From the NCBI GenBank assembly GCA_052034295.1, contig JBPOIS010000019.1, forward strand, positions 1 through 41,714: DNA of 41,714 nucleotides. Reading direction: 5' to 3'. Each line of letters starts with the position of its first letter. Position 1 is the stretch's first letter. The translations under genes were made by a program, and so were the position numbers. The stretch comes from JBPOIS01 sp052034295 (GTDB lineage Bacteria > Pseudomonadota > Gammaproteobacteria > Pseudomonadales > Moraxellaceae). The notes under the pieces are model-generated. The model did no database searches. It saw only the letters and a program-made list of their open reading frames with translations, and was not told the DNA's origin. Below are positions 1 through 7,486 of the stretch, piece by piece.

Positions 1-20
1 CTTTTTGCTTTTCTTTTCGC

Positions 21-26
21 TAGAAT
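21..26 (+). promoter_or_regulatory. Probable -10 box of the tRNA-Ser promoter
   Basis: TAGAAT lies 10 bases before the mature tRNA 5' end in an AT-rich stretch and matches the sigma-70 -10 consensus at five of six positions. The -35 element would fall at or beyond the window edge, so only half of the promoter can be seen. Confidence 0.45.
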
Positions 27-36
27 AGTTGCCCTT

Positions 37-127
37 GGTGAGGTGTCCGAGTGGTTGAAGGAGCACGCCTGGAAAGTGTGTATACGTTCATAGCGTATCG
101 AGGGTTCGAATCCCTCTCTCACCGCCA
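37..127 (+). tRNA. tRNA-Ser (anticodon GGA)
   Basis: The sequence folds as a class II tRNA. The acceptor strand GGTGAGG (37-43) pairs with TCTCACC (117-123), followed by discriminator G124 and an encoded CCA (125-127). The anticodon stem CACGC/GTGTG encloses the loop CTGGAAA with anticodon GGA at 71-73, which reads UCC and UCU serine codons. A long variable arm typical of tRNA-Ser lies around 82-100, and the T arm contains GGTTCGAATCC. Its 3' end is a usual target of tyrosine recombinases, and an integrase fragment lies about 180 bases downstream. Confidence 0.97.
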
Positions 128-160
128 TCTATCCCCACGGCACACGCCGTAAACCCCCAG

Positions 161-193
161 AAAACCCCCACAGCACAAGGCTTTGGGGGTTTT
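161..193 (+). terminator. Intrinsic terminator after tRNA-Ser
   Basis: AAAACCCCCA (161-170) pairs with TGGGGGTTTT (184-193) around a 13-base loop, and the T tract continues to 195. The hairpin plus T run suits rho-independent termination of the tRNA transcript. The A tract on its left side means it could also work on the minus strand. Confidence 0.75.
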
Positions 194-307
194 TTGTTGT
201 CCGGGGTACGCCCCTGCAGACCGGGGGATACCCCCTTTGTGTGGGGGTATATTTGGGGGTCTAAGCTTTGGGGTACAGATTTATTACCTCCAAGAGGCCA
301 TGCCCCC

Positions 308-469
308 ATGTTGACCGATGCCCAGATCAAGCGCCTGCCCATGCCACCAAAGACCCAGAAGCGCCCCGACACATACACCGACTACGACGCGCTGCAACTA
401 CACGTGTTCAACACAGGCCGCCGTACATGGGTGTACGCTTTTCGCTGGCCAAGCCCACTGTGTCAGTGA
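308..469 (+). pseudogene. Truncated P4-type tyrosine recombinase (integrase) N-terminal fragment
   Basis: From ATG 308 the frame encodes MLTDAQIKRLPMPPK, then a segment ending LQLHVFNTGRRTWVYAFRW. This is the pattern of the N-terminal arm-binding domain (DUF4102-like) of P4-family integrases, where LTD..I..L is followed by D..GLQL.V...G...W.Y.YR. The frame stops at 469 after about 53 codons, whereas complete enzymes are about 400 residues; no core or catalytic R-H-R-Y domain follows in any frame. It lies just downstream of tRNA-Ser in the orientation expected for an element that integrated at the tRNA 3' end. I read it as the remnant of a lost genomic island. No second copy of the tRNA 3' end (attR) was noticed in the window. 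Confidence 0.6.
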
Positions 470-638
470 GCGCCGCAAGCCCCAGATCAAACACGCCATC
501 ACAAACAAGGAGGTGGAGTTTCATGGCAACAATGATATCAATGTTGTCATTCTTGCCTATAGAGATGTCTGTCATGAAGACTTAGACTGCAGTCTCGTCG
601 ATCCCTTCACCTAACCCATTTACCCAAAGGAATACAGC

Positions 639-941
639 ATGACCAAGCTCGCCCTGTTTGTTCGCCTCGAAGCCAAACCCGGCCAGGAGGCTGCGCTTGC
701 CGACTTCCTGGCCAGCGCATTGCCGCTCGCCAACGCCGAGTCCGGCACCACGGCCTGGTTCGCATTGAAGTTTGGCCCTTCGACGTTCGGTGTGTTCGAT
801 GCCTTTGCTGATGAGGCAGGTCGCCAGGCACATCTGAACGGCCAGATCGCCGCGGCCTTGATGGCCAACGCCTCAACCTTGCTCAGTTCTCCGCCCAATA
901 TCGAGAAGGTCGACCTGCTTGCAGCCAAACTGCCTGCATGA
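639..941 (+). CDS. ABM-domain (YgiN-like) putative quinol monooxygenase
   Basis: The 100-residue product begins MTKLALFVRLEAKPGQEAAL. It shows the features of the antibiotic-biosynthesis-monooxygenase fold: an N-terminal beta strand, then the K.GQE..L..FL helix, the central TTAWFALKFGP strand, the FDAFADEAGRQAHLNG segment, and a C-terminal helix ending in VDLLAAKLPA. Length is normal for this small dimeric family, whose members include quinol monooxygenases and enzymes of unknown substrate. AAAGGAA (625-631) is the ribosome binding site. The gene stands alone between an integrase fragment and an IS remnant, so it may be cargo left from a mobile element. Its substrate cannot be told from sequence. 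Confidence 0.8.
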   Translation: MTKLALFVRLEAKPGQEAALADFLASALPLANAESGTTAWFALKFGPSTFGVFDAFADEAGRQAHLNGQIAAALMANASTLLSSPPNIEKVDLLAAKLPA

Positions 942-1145
942 AAACCCGGCCTTGACCCAATCAGGTCATCCAGCTGGATGGGTGTCACACGGCCCTGCGC
1001 GGCGCTACCCCTCGACTGACCGGTGGGGATCAAGGCATCTGCCCAGGCTGCTCGTGGCGACTGACTCAGTTAAGCGTTATTGGTGATTAAGAGCCGCCAA
1101 CAAAACCATGCCAACGTCAAACACCTGATCGGCGTGTGACGTTGC

Positions 1146-1235
1146 ATGGCTCAAAACAAGAATAAAGCGATCAGCGCCGCGCGGCTCAAGAAGATTGCGC
1201 TGGGGTTGCCGGTGCCATGCCCTCAAATCACTTGA
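1146..1235 (+). pseudogene. Possible remnant of an MmcQ/YjbR-family gene
   Basis: ATG 1146 opens a 29-codon frame whose first part reads AISAARLKKIALGLP, resembling the start of MmcQ/YjbR (CyaY-like fold) proteins, which commonly begin with a short basic tail followed by a LRKIALALPE-like helix. The frame then loses similarity and stops at 1235. It lies among other degraded genes. The match is short and I hold it weakly. Otherwise I see nothing recognisable in the gene-free stretch 942-1266. Confidence 0.25.
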
Positions 1236-1266
1236 GATGCTGTGCTGATGTCTTCATCCTGCCGGG

Positions 1267-1561
1267 ATGAACAAGCGCCATGCCCTTCGCGATGACCAGT
1301 GGAATCGCATCAAAGACCCTTTGCCTGGGCGGGCAGGCACCGTTGGCGCCACTGTGTGGCGGCGAGTCGGTGATTCCGTCGCGCCAGCATCGTTTGAAGC
1401 CAGGGGATCAGGACCGCTGCCCGTACCACGCCCGGCATCTGGTTGAGAACTTCTTGGCCCGACTCAAGCCGCATCGGGCCATTGCCACGCGGTACGACCA
1501 GACCGCATGCAATTTCCTGGGGGCCATCCACCTGGCCGCCAGCGTCATCTGGCTCAATTGA
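1267..1561 (+). mobile_element. Internally deleted IS5-family (IS427-like) transposase remnant
   Basis: ATG 1267 encodes NKRHALRDDQWNRIKDPLPG, the typical N-terminus of IS5/IS427-group DDE transposases. About 28 codons later this frame loses similarity. In a frame shifted by one base the typical C-terminus follows: ARHLVENFLARLKPHRAIAT, then the segment ending in HLAASVIWLN just before the stop at 1559-1561. The central part, with the first two catalytic acidic residues, is deleted; a full-length gene would be roughly 750-800 bases. The remnant cannot transpose on its own. It ends 10 bases before the ribE stop, so the deletion stopped just short of an essential gene. I did not identify terminal inverted repeats. 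Confidence 0.8.
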
Positions 1562-1570
1562 TGACAGGCC

Positions 1571-2254
1571 CTAGCCCCTGCCCTTCCCGGCAAACCCATG
1601 CTGGGCCAAAAACTCCAAGGTCATCCCGCCGTCTTGATGCGGTCCATCGTGATCAGCGGCGCGATCGCCCAGCAGCAGCCGCTCCAGATAGCGGGCCAGC
1701 ACATCCACCTCCAGATTGACCTGGGTGCCGACTTTCCAATCGCCGATGTTGGTTTTGGTGGCGGTGTGCGGCACCAGATTCAGGCTCAGGGTGGCGCCCT
1801 TCAGCACATTGATGGTGAGGCTGATGCCATCGACGGTGATCGAGCCTTTTTCAGCCAGATAGCGGGCCAGCTCACGCGGGGCTTCGACCTCAAAATACAG
1901 CGAACGCGCATCCTGCCGGCTCACGGTGATGGTGCCCAGTCCATCGACGTGGCCACTGACCAGATGCCCGCCCAGCCGGGTGGTGGGCAGCAGGGCTTTT
2001 TCCAGATTCACCCGGGTGCCGGAGCGCCACTGTCCCAGCGTGGTGCGGCGCAGGGTTTCTGCCGAGACATCAGCCACAAAGTACCCCGGACCAAACTCGA
2101 TCACGGTCAGGCAGATGCCATTGGTGGCGATGGAGTCGCCCAGCTGCACATCGGCCATGTCCAGGCCGGGACAGTGGACGCGCAGTTCCACGTCGCCTGA
2201 TTTTGGGGTGATGCGGTCGATCTGGCCGACGGCTTCAATGATTCCGGTGAACAT
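1571..2254 (-). CDS. ribE: Riboflavin synthase, alpha subunit
   Basis: The 227-residue protein would make riboflavin by dismutation of two 6,7-dimethyl-8-ribityllumazine molecules, the last step of the pathway. It has the two tandem lumazine-binding barrels of the family. The first begins MFTGIIEAVG at residue 1 with the GDSIATNGICLTV motif; the second starts near residue 98 with GHLVSGHVDGLG and contains KGSITVDGISLTIN. Start ATG 2254 gives the conserved MFTGIIE N-terminus; the frame is open further upstream, but those codons lie inside the methylase gene. The start overlaps the methylase 3' end by 20 bases, suggesting translational coupling. The C-terminal tail beyond about residue 205 is family-variable. 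This family is also called ribC in some species. Confidence 0.95.
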   Translation of the reverse strand: MFTGIIEAVGQIDRITPKSGDVELRVHCPGLDMADVQLGDSIATNGICLTVIEFGPGYFVADVSAETLRRTTLGQWRSGTRVNLEKALLPTTRLGGHLVSGHVDGLGTITVSRQDARSLYFEVEAPRELARYLAEKGSITVDGISLTINVLKGATLSLNLVPHTATKTNIGDWKVGTQVNLEVDVLARYLERLLLGDRAADHDGPHQDGGMTLEFLAQHGFAGKGRG

Positions 2255-3506
2255 GGTTGTTTTCCCACATAAAAGGGTTGGGTTGGCCACTCAGCAGTGC
2301 CGCCATCAGCGCATCCACGCTGCAGTCAGCCGGCTGGCGGGTGTCGGTCAGCACCAGGAATTCCCGCACGGTGGGCTGCGGGGTGGGCCGCTGTCGGCTG
2401 ACCCGGTAGCGCGGCATGTCCTGCACCATCAGCCGCACCCGCCCGCGTGCCAGGTTGGCCTGCAGGACGGTTTCGGCGGGAATGTTGCCATCCAGGCTGT
2501 AGCTGGTCAGCAACAGCCGTGCATCCAGCTGGCCCAGCAGCTGCTGATAGGCCTGCGCCGCGCGCCGGGCTGAATTATAGGCACTGGCCCGCTCGCGCCG
2601 CCAGCTCGGGTCAATGCCGCTTTTGGCCCGTGGCGCACTCGGGGGCGGCAGGGGCTGTTCCTGCCACTGGGTCAGGGCATTGAGCACATGGTAATTGCTG
2701 GCGTAGGCGTGCTGGTTGTACGGCGGGTCCAGATAAGCCACCGTCAGCTGACGGCCGCGCAGCCGCTGGGCCAGCAGCGCCGCATCCACGCACCAGACTT
2801 CGGCGGGCTGTCCAGACGCACAGAACCGGCTGGGGCTGAGCTGGATGGGCCGGAAAATCCGCTCCAGCGCCGTGCCGGTCTGTCCTCCCCAGCCCTGATG
2901 GAAGGCTTTGAACACCCCACTGGTGTTGCTGGCGGCACTGGCGGCATACAGCAGCGGGGCCAGCAGGGCACTCATTTCCACTGCACTGATCTGCCCGTCC
3001 TGCTGCCAGCGTTCGATCTGGCGGCGCATGGCATCGAGCTGGCGGCCATTGTGGCGGCAAAAAAACAGCCGGTCGTGTGCCGGTTCGTAATGGTCATCTT
3101 GACGTGGACAAAAATGCGCACTCACCCAGCCCGCCTCGGGCGGCAGGGCATTGAGCCGGGCCACGGCAGCGGCATAGCCCCCCAGTACGGCAAATGCCGG
3201 AGGCTGGTCACAGGTCAGCAGCGCATGGTTCAGGGCAAAGCTGTACGGTTCCCAGTCGTTGGCCATCACCTGATAGCCGAGCTGCCGGGCCATCCGCGCC
3301 ACCACACCGCTGCCGGCAAACAGGTCCAGAAACACCCCGGCCTCGCCGGTCTGGCTGGGCAGGGTGCCACTGCGCCGCAGGGCCTCGTGCAAAAACCCCA
3401 GCAAGCGGCGCTTGTTGCCCAGATAGGGCACCAGCTGGTGGTACACATAATCCTCGGTGTGCGCCGCAGCATGGCGGCGCTTGTGGTAGGCAAACGCAGA
3501 GGTCAT
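2235..3506 (-). CDS. Orphan D12-class adenine-specific DNA methyltransferase
   Basis: The 423-residue protein has the hallmarks of N6-adenine methylases of the D12/Dam-like (alpha) class. PYLGNKRRLLGFL near residues 28-39 is the FxGxK-type AdoMet motif, DLFAGSGVVAR (61-71) is motif I, and DPPYN (260-264) is the catalytic DPPY motif IV, followed by a YASNYHVLNALTQW segment often seen in this group. No restriction endonuclease gene lies nearby, so it is probably a solitary methylase. It sits between ribD and ribE: its start forms TGATG with the ribD stop and its end overlaps ribE by 20 bases, so it is co-transcribed and probably coupled. From memory, Acinetobacter baumannii has an orphan methylase (A1S_0222, AamA) in what I believe is a comparable place. 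Its recognition site cannot be read from the sequence. Confidence 0.85.
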   Translation of the reverse strand: MTSAFAYHKRRHAAAHTEDYVYHQLVPYLGNKRRLLGFLHEALRRSGTLPSQTGEAGVFLDLFAGSGVVARMARQLGYQVMANDWEPYSFALNHALLTCDQPPAFAVLGGYAAAVARLNALPPEAGWVSAHFCPRQDDHYEPAHDRLFFCRHNGRQLDAMRRQIERWQQDGQISAVEMSALLAPLLYAASAASNTSGVFKAFHQGWGGQTGTALERIFRPIQLSPSRFCASGQPAEVWCVDAALLAQRLRGRQLTVAYLDPPYNQHAYASNYHVLNALTQWQEQPLPPPSAPRAKSGIDPSWRRERASAYNSARRAAQAYQQLLGQLDARLLLTSYSLDGNIPAETVLQANLARGRVRLMVQDMPRYRVSRQRPTPQPTVREFLVLTDTRQPADCSVDALMAALLSGQPNPFMWENNHVHRNH

Positions 3507-4630
3507 CAGCCGTTTGAACCCTGATCCTGCATGGGACGCAGGCGCAGGCGCAGGTCAGCGCCCACCGGCTGCACGTCCAGCCACGCCAGCTGGACCCGCT
3601 CGGACAGCTGGGGCACCGACAGCGCCAGCATGGCCCGCCCCTCCGGCCCCAGCAGGCACGGGGCCAGATAGACAATCAGCTCATCGACCAGACCGGCCTG
3701 TACAAAGGCCCCGGCCAGTTCGCTGCCACACTCCACCAGCACATCACGCACCTGATGCTGGTCACGCAGCTGCTGCAACACCCCGGCCAGACCGGCCTCG
3801 GGCCAGTGCATCTGCTGGACGGCGGGCGGCAACGCCTCCCCTGGCCCCGGCCCCACCAGCAGCGTCGGCCCGCCATCCTGCATCACCCGGGCCTGCGCGG
3901 GCACGCGCCCGCGCCGGTCCAGCACCACCCGCAGCGGTGCCGGGATGTCTGCAGGCGCAGCCCCACTGGGCAACTGCCGCACCGTCAGCGCCGGATCATC
4001 GGCCAGCACCGTGCCACTGCCGGTGATGATTGCACCGCTCAGCGCCCGCCAGTGCTGCACATCCAGCCGCGCCGCCGTGCCGGTGATCCATTTGGATTCA
4101 CCTGACGCCATCGCCGTGCGGCCATCCAGACTGGCGGCGATTTTCAGGCGCACATAGGGCAGCCCACCGGCCATCACCTTGAGAAATCCGGCATTGAGCG
4201 CACGGGCCTCGGCCTCACACACCCCGACCGTGGTCGGAATGCCCGCCGCCTCCAGGCGCGCGCGCCCCTGCCCGGCCACCAGCGGGTTGGCATCCAGGGT
4301 GGCCATCACCACCCGCCCTACCCCGGCCGCAATCAGTGCATCGGCACAGGGCGGCGTGCGGCCAAAGTGCGCACACGGCTCCAGCGTCACATACGCGGTG
4401 GCCCCACGTGCCTGCACCCCGGCTTCACGCAGGGCGAACACCTCGGCATGCGGCTGGCCCGCCTGCGGGTGGAAGCCCTGCCCCACACACAGGCCCTCGC
4501 GCACCAGCACACAGCCCACCGCCGGATTGGGCCGGGTGCTGTACTGCCCCTGACGGGCCAGCGCCAGCGCCTGCTGCATCCAGTGCACATCCAGCGCATC
4601 CAGCACCGGCGTTCCCCCCGGCGGGCTCAT
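3506..4630 (-). CDS. ribD: Bifunctional riboflavin deaminase/reductase RibD
   Basis: The 374-residue enzyme catalyses two successive riboflavin steps: deamination of the pyrimidine ring and NADPH-dependent reduction of the ribosyl chain. The N-terminal cytidine-deaminase-like domain (about 14-150) has HAE (61-63) and PCAHFGRTPPC (85-95), which supply the zinc ligands and catalytic glutamate. The C-terminal reductase domain starts near YVRLKIAASLDG and includes WITG and a later VLVECGSELAGAF segment. Length is normal. The ATG overlaps the nrdR stop as ATGA, and the stop overlaps the methylase start as TGATG. The order nrdR-ribD is widely conserved in proteobacteria. Confidence 0.96.
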   Translation of the reverse strand: MSPPGGTPVLDALDVHWMQQALALARQGQYSTRPNPAVGCVLVREGLCVGQGFHPQAGQPHAEVFALREAGVQARGATAYVTLEPCAHFGRTPPCADALIAAGVGRVVMATLDANPLVAGQGRARLEAAGIPTTVGVCEAEARALNAGFLKVMAGGLPYVRLKIAASLDGRTAMASGESKWITGTAARLDVQHWRALSGAIITGSGTVLADDPALTVRQLPSGAAPADIPAPLRVVLDRRGRVPAQARVMQDGGPTLLVGPGPGEALPPAVQQMHWPEAGLAGVLQQLRDQHQVRDVLVECGSELAGAFVQAGLVDELIVYLAPCLLGPEGRAMLALSVPQLSERVQLAWLDVQPVGADLRLRLRPMQDQGSNG

Positions 4631-5121
4631 GGTTTGGCCTCCGCTGCCGCCGGGCTGGACTGGCTGCGCTGGTCACTGTCCAGCCGGTCGATTTCGGCCT
4701 TGAAGGCGGCCACATCCTGAAAATCCCGGTACACCGAGGCGAAGCGCACATACGCCACCGTGTCCAGCTCATGCAGCACCCGCATCACCGCCTCACCGAT
4801 CAGCCGGGCCGGGATTTCCCGCTCGCCCAGACTGCGCAGCGACTGGCTGATCCGCGCCAGCGCCGTGTCGATCTGGTCGCTGGTGACCGGGCGCTTCTGC
4901 AGCGGCAGGGTCAGCGAGCGCTTCAGTTTGGCCTCGTCAAAGGGCTCGATCTGCCCATCGGACTTGATCACCCGGGGCATCACCAGCTCAATCACCTCAA
5001 ACGTGGTGAAGCGCTCCCCACAGCTCACGCACTCCCGGCGGCGGCGGATCTGCCGGCCCTCGGCAGCCAGCCGGCTGTCGATCACCTTGCTGTCTGGGGC
5101 ATTACAAAAAGGACAATGCAT
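4627..5121 (-). CDS. nrdR: Transcriptional repressor NrdR
   Basis: The 164-residue protein represses ribonucleotide reductase genes in response to bound adenine nucleotides. The N-terminal zinc ribbon has C3, C6, C31 and C34, with the basic RQIRRRREC stretch between the pairs. An ATP-cone domain follows (about 49-139), with VIKSDGQIEPFD at its start. The last 20 residues are a polar, alanine-rich tail. It is the first gene of the nrdR-ribD-methylase-ribE operon. The operon promoter must lie within about 60 bases, between the ATG and the amtB terminator; only a poor -10 (TAAACT) is visible. Confidence 0.96.
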   Translation of the reverse strand: MHCPFCNAPDSKVIDSRLAAEGRQIRRRRECVSCGERFTTFEVIELVMPRVIKSDGQIEPFDEAKLKRSLTLPLQKRPVTSDQIDTALARISQSLRSLGEREIPARLIGEAVMRVLHELDTVAYVRFASVYRDFQDVAAFKAEIDRLDSDQRSQSSPAAAEAKP

Positions 5122-5184
5122 GGCGCGGACCTGACTGCCAGAAACTCCCGCAGAGTTTAGCCGGTCCGTGCCCAGCGGGGAAAA

Positions 5185-5210
5185 AAAAAGCAGGCCTTGG
5201 CCTGCTTTTT
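5185..5210 (-). terminator. Intrinsic terminator downstream of amtB
   Basis: AAAAAGCAGGCC (5185-5196) and GGCCTGCTTTTT (5199-5210) form a perfect 12-bp inverted repeat with a 2-base centre. It has a T tract on either strand and lies 12 bases after the amtB stop. It separates amtB from the nrdR operon. Confidence 0.9.
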
Positions 5211-5222
5211 GTACCGGAAGGA

Positions 5223-6692
5223 TTATTCGATTCTTTCGCCGTGCTGCGACAGGTCCAGACCTTCGTACTCGGCTTCTTCACTGACCCGCAGGCCGATCAG
5301 CACATCCACCACCTTGAGCAGGATGAAGGTCACCACACCGCTGTAGATCAGGGTGGCCAGCACGCCTTCCAGCTGCACCAGCAGTTGCTTGCCCAGCGGC
5401 ATCACCACCGGCACCCCGCCAGTGATGAACTCGGTGGCAAATACCCCGGTCAGCAGGGCACCCACGATGCCGCCCACACCATGCAGGCCAAAGGCATCCA
5501 GCGAATCATCGGCTTTCAGCAGACGCTTGAGGCCCGTGGTGCCCCAGAAACAGAAAGCACCGCCAATCAGGCCCATCAGCACCGCACTGCCTGCCGTCAC
5601 CATCCCGGCCGCCGGGGTGATCACCACCAGACCGGCAATCGCACCCGACGCACCGCCCAGCAGCGAGGCACGGCCCCGGCTGATGCGCTCGACCGCCAGC
5701 CAGCCCAGCGCACCGGCTGCAGCCGCCACTTGAGTGACCAGCATCGCCATGGCGGCACGGCCATCAGCCCCCAGCCAGCTGCCGGCGTTGAAGCCAAACC
5801 AGCCCACCCACAGCATCCCGGCACCGACCAGGGTCAGGGTCAGGTTGTGCGGGGCCATCGGCTCACGGCCCCAGCCCATGCGGCGGCCAATCAGGTAGGC
5901 AGCGACCAGACCAGCGATCCCGGAGTTGATGTGCACCACCGTGCCGCCGGCAAAATCCAGCGCACCGGCACCAAACAGCCAGCCCTTGGCATGCCAGACC
6001 CAGTGGGCAATCGGCGCATACACGGCCACCACCCAGAGGGCAATGAACACCAGAAACGCGCTGTATTTCATCCGCTCGGCAAAGGCGCCGCTCATGATCG
6101 CCACAGTGATGATGGCAAACGTCATCTGAAAGACCATGAACAGCGATTCAGGGATGGTGTAGGCCGTGCCCCCGGCATCGGTCCACAGCTGGTCCACGCC
6201 GACGTTGTTCATCAGGATGCGGTCAAAGCCACCGATGTACGGGGCCAGCGCATCACCCGCCCCGTTGCCAAAAGCCAGTGAGTAGCCAATCAGCACCCAC
6301 ACGACGGTGACCACGGCGGCGGCACTCAGGCTGTGCATCATGGTGCCCAGCACGTTTTTACGGCGGACCATGCCGCTATAGAACAGCGCCAGACCGGGAA
6401 TGGTCATCAGCAGCACCAGCGCCGTCGCGGTCAGCATCCACGCGGTGTCGCCATGGTCTGGTTTGGGTGGCTCCGCCTTGGCTGCGGGTTCAGCGGGCGC
6501 TGCTGCAGCCTCGGGTGTGGCCGGGGCCACCATGGCCTCCGGTGCAGCACTGGCCGCTGTGGCTGTGCTGGCATCCACAGCTGGTGTGGCTGCAATGCCT
6601 GCAGGTGCCTCTGCCGTGGCAGTTGGGTCTGCCCATGCAGCCCCGGTCAGCAGTGCACTGCTCAGGGCCATCGCCCCCAATAGGTGTTTCAT
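5223..6692 (-). CDS. amtB: Ammonium transporter AmtB
   Basis: The 489-residue inner-membrane channel passes ammonium/ammonia and is gated by GlnK, encoded just upstream. Residues 1-22 are a signal peptide ending AAWA. A long Ala/Pro/Thr-rich linker (about 23-80) follows, then eleven predicted membrane helices from WMLTATALVLLMTIPG onward. Visible family motifs are LFYSGMVRRKN, the SLFMVFQMTFAIIT helix, and the two pore histidines in GGTVVHINSGIAGL and FGLHGVGGIVGALL. The periplasmic linker is longer than in E. coli AmtB. A sigma-54 promoter lies 40 bases before the ATG, and a terminator follows the stop. glnK has its own terminator, so the pair are separate transcription units or joined by read-through. 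Confidence 0.96.
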   Translation of the reverse strand: MKHLLGAMALSSALLTGAAWADPTATAEAPAGIAATPAVDASTATAASAAPEAMVAPATPEAAAAPAEPAAKAEPPKPDHGDTAWMLTATALVLLMTIPGLALFYSGMVRRKNVLGTMMHSLSAAAVVTVVWVLIGYSLAFGNGAGDALAPYIGGFDRILMNNVGVDQLWTDAGGTAYTIPESLFMVFQMTFAIITVAIMSGAFAERMKYSAFLVFIALWVVAVYAPIAHWVWHAKGWLFGAGALDFAGGTVVHINSGIAGLVAAYLIGRRMGWGREPMAPHNLTLTLVGAGMLWVGWFGFNAGSWLGADGRAAMAMLVTQVAAAAGALGWLAVERISRGRASLLGGASGAIAGLVVITPAAGMVTAGSAVLMGLIGGAFCFWGTTGLKRLLKADDSLDAFGLHGVGGIVGALLTGVFATEFITGGVPVVMPLGKQLLVQLEGVLATLIYSGVVTFILLKVVDVLIGLRVSEEAEYEGLDLSQHGERIE

Positions 6693-6731
6693 CGTCGTCC
6701 CCCAGCATGGTGTGGTGTTGCTGTAGGATTA

Positions 6732-6746
6732 GCAATGCGCGTGCCA
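6732..6746 (-). promoter_or_regulatory. Sigma-54 (RpoN) promoter of amtB
   Basis: The minus strand reads TGGCACGCGCATTGC, a full match to the -24/-12 consensus TGGCACG-N4-TTGC including the GG and GC doublets. The -12 element lies 40 bases before the amtB ATG. The 213 bases upstream (6747-6959) hold no gene. A degenerate NtrC-like half site (GCACCA then GCGCAAC, near 6863-6880) is visible but weak. Control by NtrC under nitrogen limitation is inferred. Confidence 0.9.
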
Positions 6747-6959
6747 AAACTGTTTTTCAATTCAAAAACAATGGTTTTTAAAAAAATCGCCCGTGCACAG
6801 GCCCCGTTTCTGTCTGGTACGGCGGCCGCACGCCACGGGTCTTGCACCCGCACAGGTCAGTTGCACCAACCCAGCGCAACAGCACCCGTCCCGGTCCATC
6901 CATGCCTTTCCCTGGTGCATTTCGGCACAGCCATGGCGCCGCCTACGCCCAGAACGGGC

Positions 6960-6987
6960 AAAAAAAAGCCTGCCACAACGGGCAGGC
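6960..6987 (-). terminator. Intrinsic terminator downstream of glnK
   Basis: On the minus strand GCCTGCC (6987-6981) pairs with GGCAGGC (6974-6968) around a 6-base loop and is followed by a run of eight T (6967-6960). It lies 18 bases after the glnK stop. The gene-free stretch 6693-7004 therefore holds this terminator on the right and the amtB promoter on the left. Confidence 0.85.
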
Positions 6988-7004
6988 CGGGGGCAGCGCG
7001 GACC

Positions 7005-7343
7005 TCAGACGGCGTCCGGGCCACTTTCGCCGGTGCGGATGCGGATCACCTGCTCCAGGTTGGTGACAAAAATCTTGCCGTCACCGATCTTGCCGGTGCT
7101 GGCCACCTTGGTGATCACCTCGATGACCTGATCGACCATTTCATCACGGATGGCAATGTCGATTTTGACCTTGGGCAAAAAATCCACCACGTATTCGGCG
7201 CCCCGGTACAGTTCGGTGTGGCCTTTCTGGCGGCCAAACCCCTTCACTTCAGTGACGGTGACACCCTGAACGCCGATTTCGGACAGGGCTTCACGCACGT
7301 CATCCAGCTTGAACGGCTTGACAATGGCGGTGACAAGTTTCAT
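7005..7343 (-). CDS. glnK: Nitrogen regulatory protein P-II (GlnK)
   Basis: The 112-residue trimeric signal protein senses 2-oxoglutarate and ATP/ADP, and in its unmodified form blocks AmtB. Signature features are the N-terminal MKLVTAIVKPFKLDDVREAL, the T-loop with uridylylation site Y51 in RGAEYVVDF, and the C-terminal signature TGKIGDGKIFV around 83-93. Length is exactly that of the family. Adjacency to amtB is the standard glnK-amtB pairing. No strong sigma-54 promoter was found before it; only a poor candidate lies at 7388-7402, with GG but no GC at -12. Confidence 0.96.
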   Translation of the reverse strand: MKLVTAIVKPFKLDDVREALSEIGVQGVTVTEVKGFGRQKGHTELYRGAEYVVDFLPKVKIDIAIRDEMVDQVIEVITKVASTGKIGDGKIFVTNLEQVIRIRTGESGPDAV

Positions 7344-7432
7344 GGATTCTTCCTCGGGATCAACAAGCGGAACTCACACGGTTCCATTCAAAAAACAGGC
7401 CAAGCCGGTACAGGGGCATACAGTCGCCTGAC

Positions 7433-7460
7433 AAAAAATGGGGCCGCAGCGGCGACCCCA
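7433..7460 (-). terminator. Intrinsic terminator downstream of the sigma-54-linked porin
   Basis: On the minus strand TGGGGTCGC pairs with GCGGCCCCA (7460-7439, one T-G wobble, 4-base loop) and is followed by six T (7438-7433). It lies 27 bases after the porin stop and isolates glnK from porin transcription. Confidence 0.85.
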
Positions 7461-7486
7461 TGATATACCGGATTGCTGGCCTGCGC

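Noticed and set aside
523..585. Small ORF of 20 codons with a strong GGAGG ribosome binding site
   Set aside because: The peptide resembles nothing I know and lies in a degraded mobile-element scar. A good ribosome binding site alone is not enough to call a gene.
5122..5222. FMN riboswitch before the nrdR-rib operon
   Set aside because: The 60 bases before nrdR are too short and have none of the conserved RFN elements.
6861..6880. NtrC binding site upstream of amtB
   Set aside because: GCACCA is a fair half site, but the facing half is GCGCAA rather than TGGTGC, so it is too weak to list as a feature.
7388..7402. Possible sigma-54 promoter before glnK
   Set aside because: TGGCCTGTTTTTTGA keeps the -24 GG but lacks the essential GC at -12, unlike the two perfect promoters nearby.
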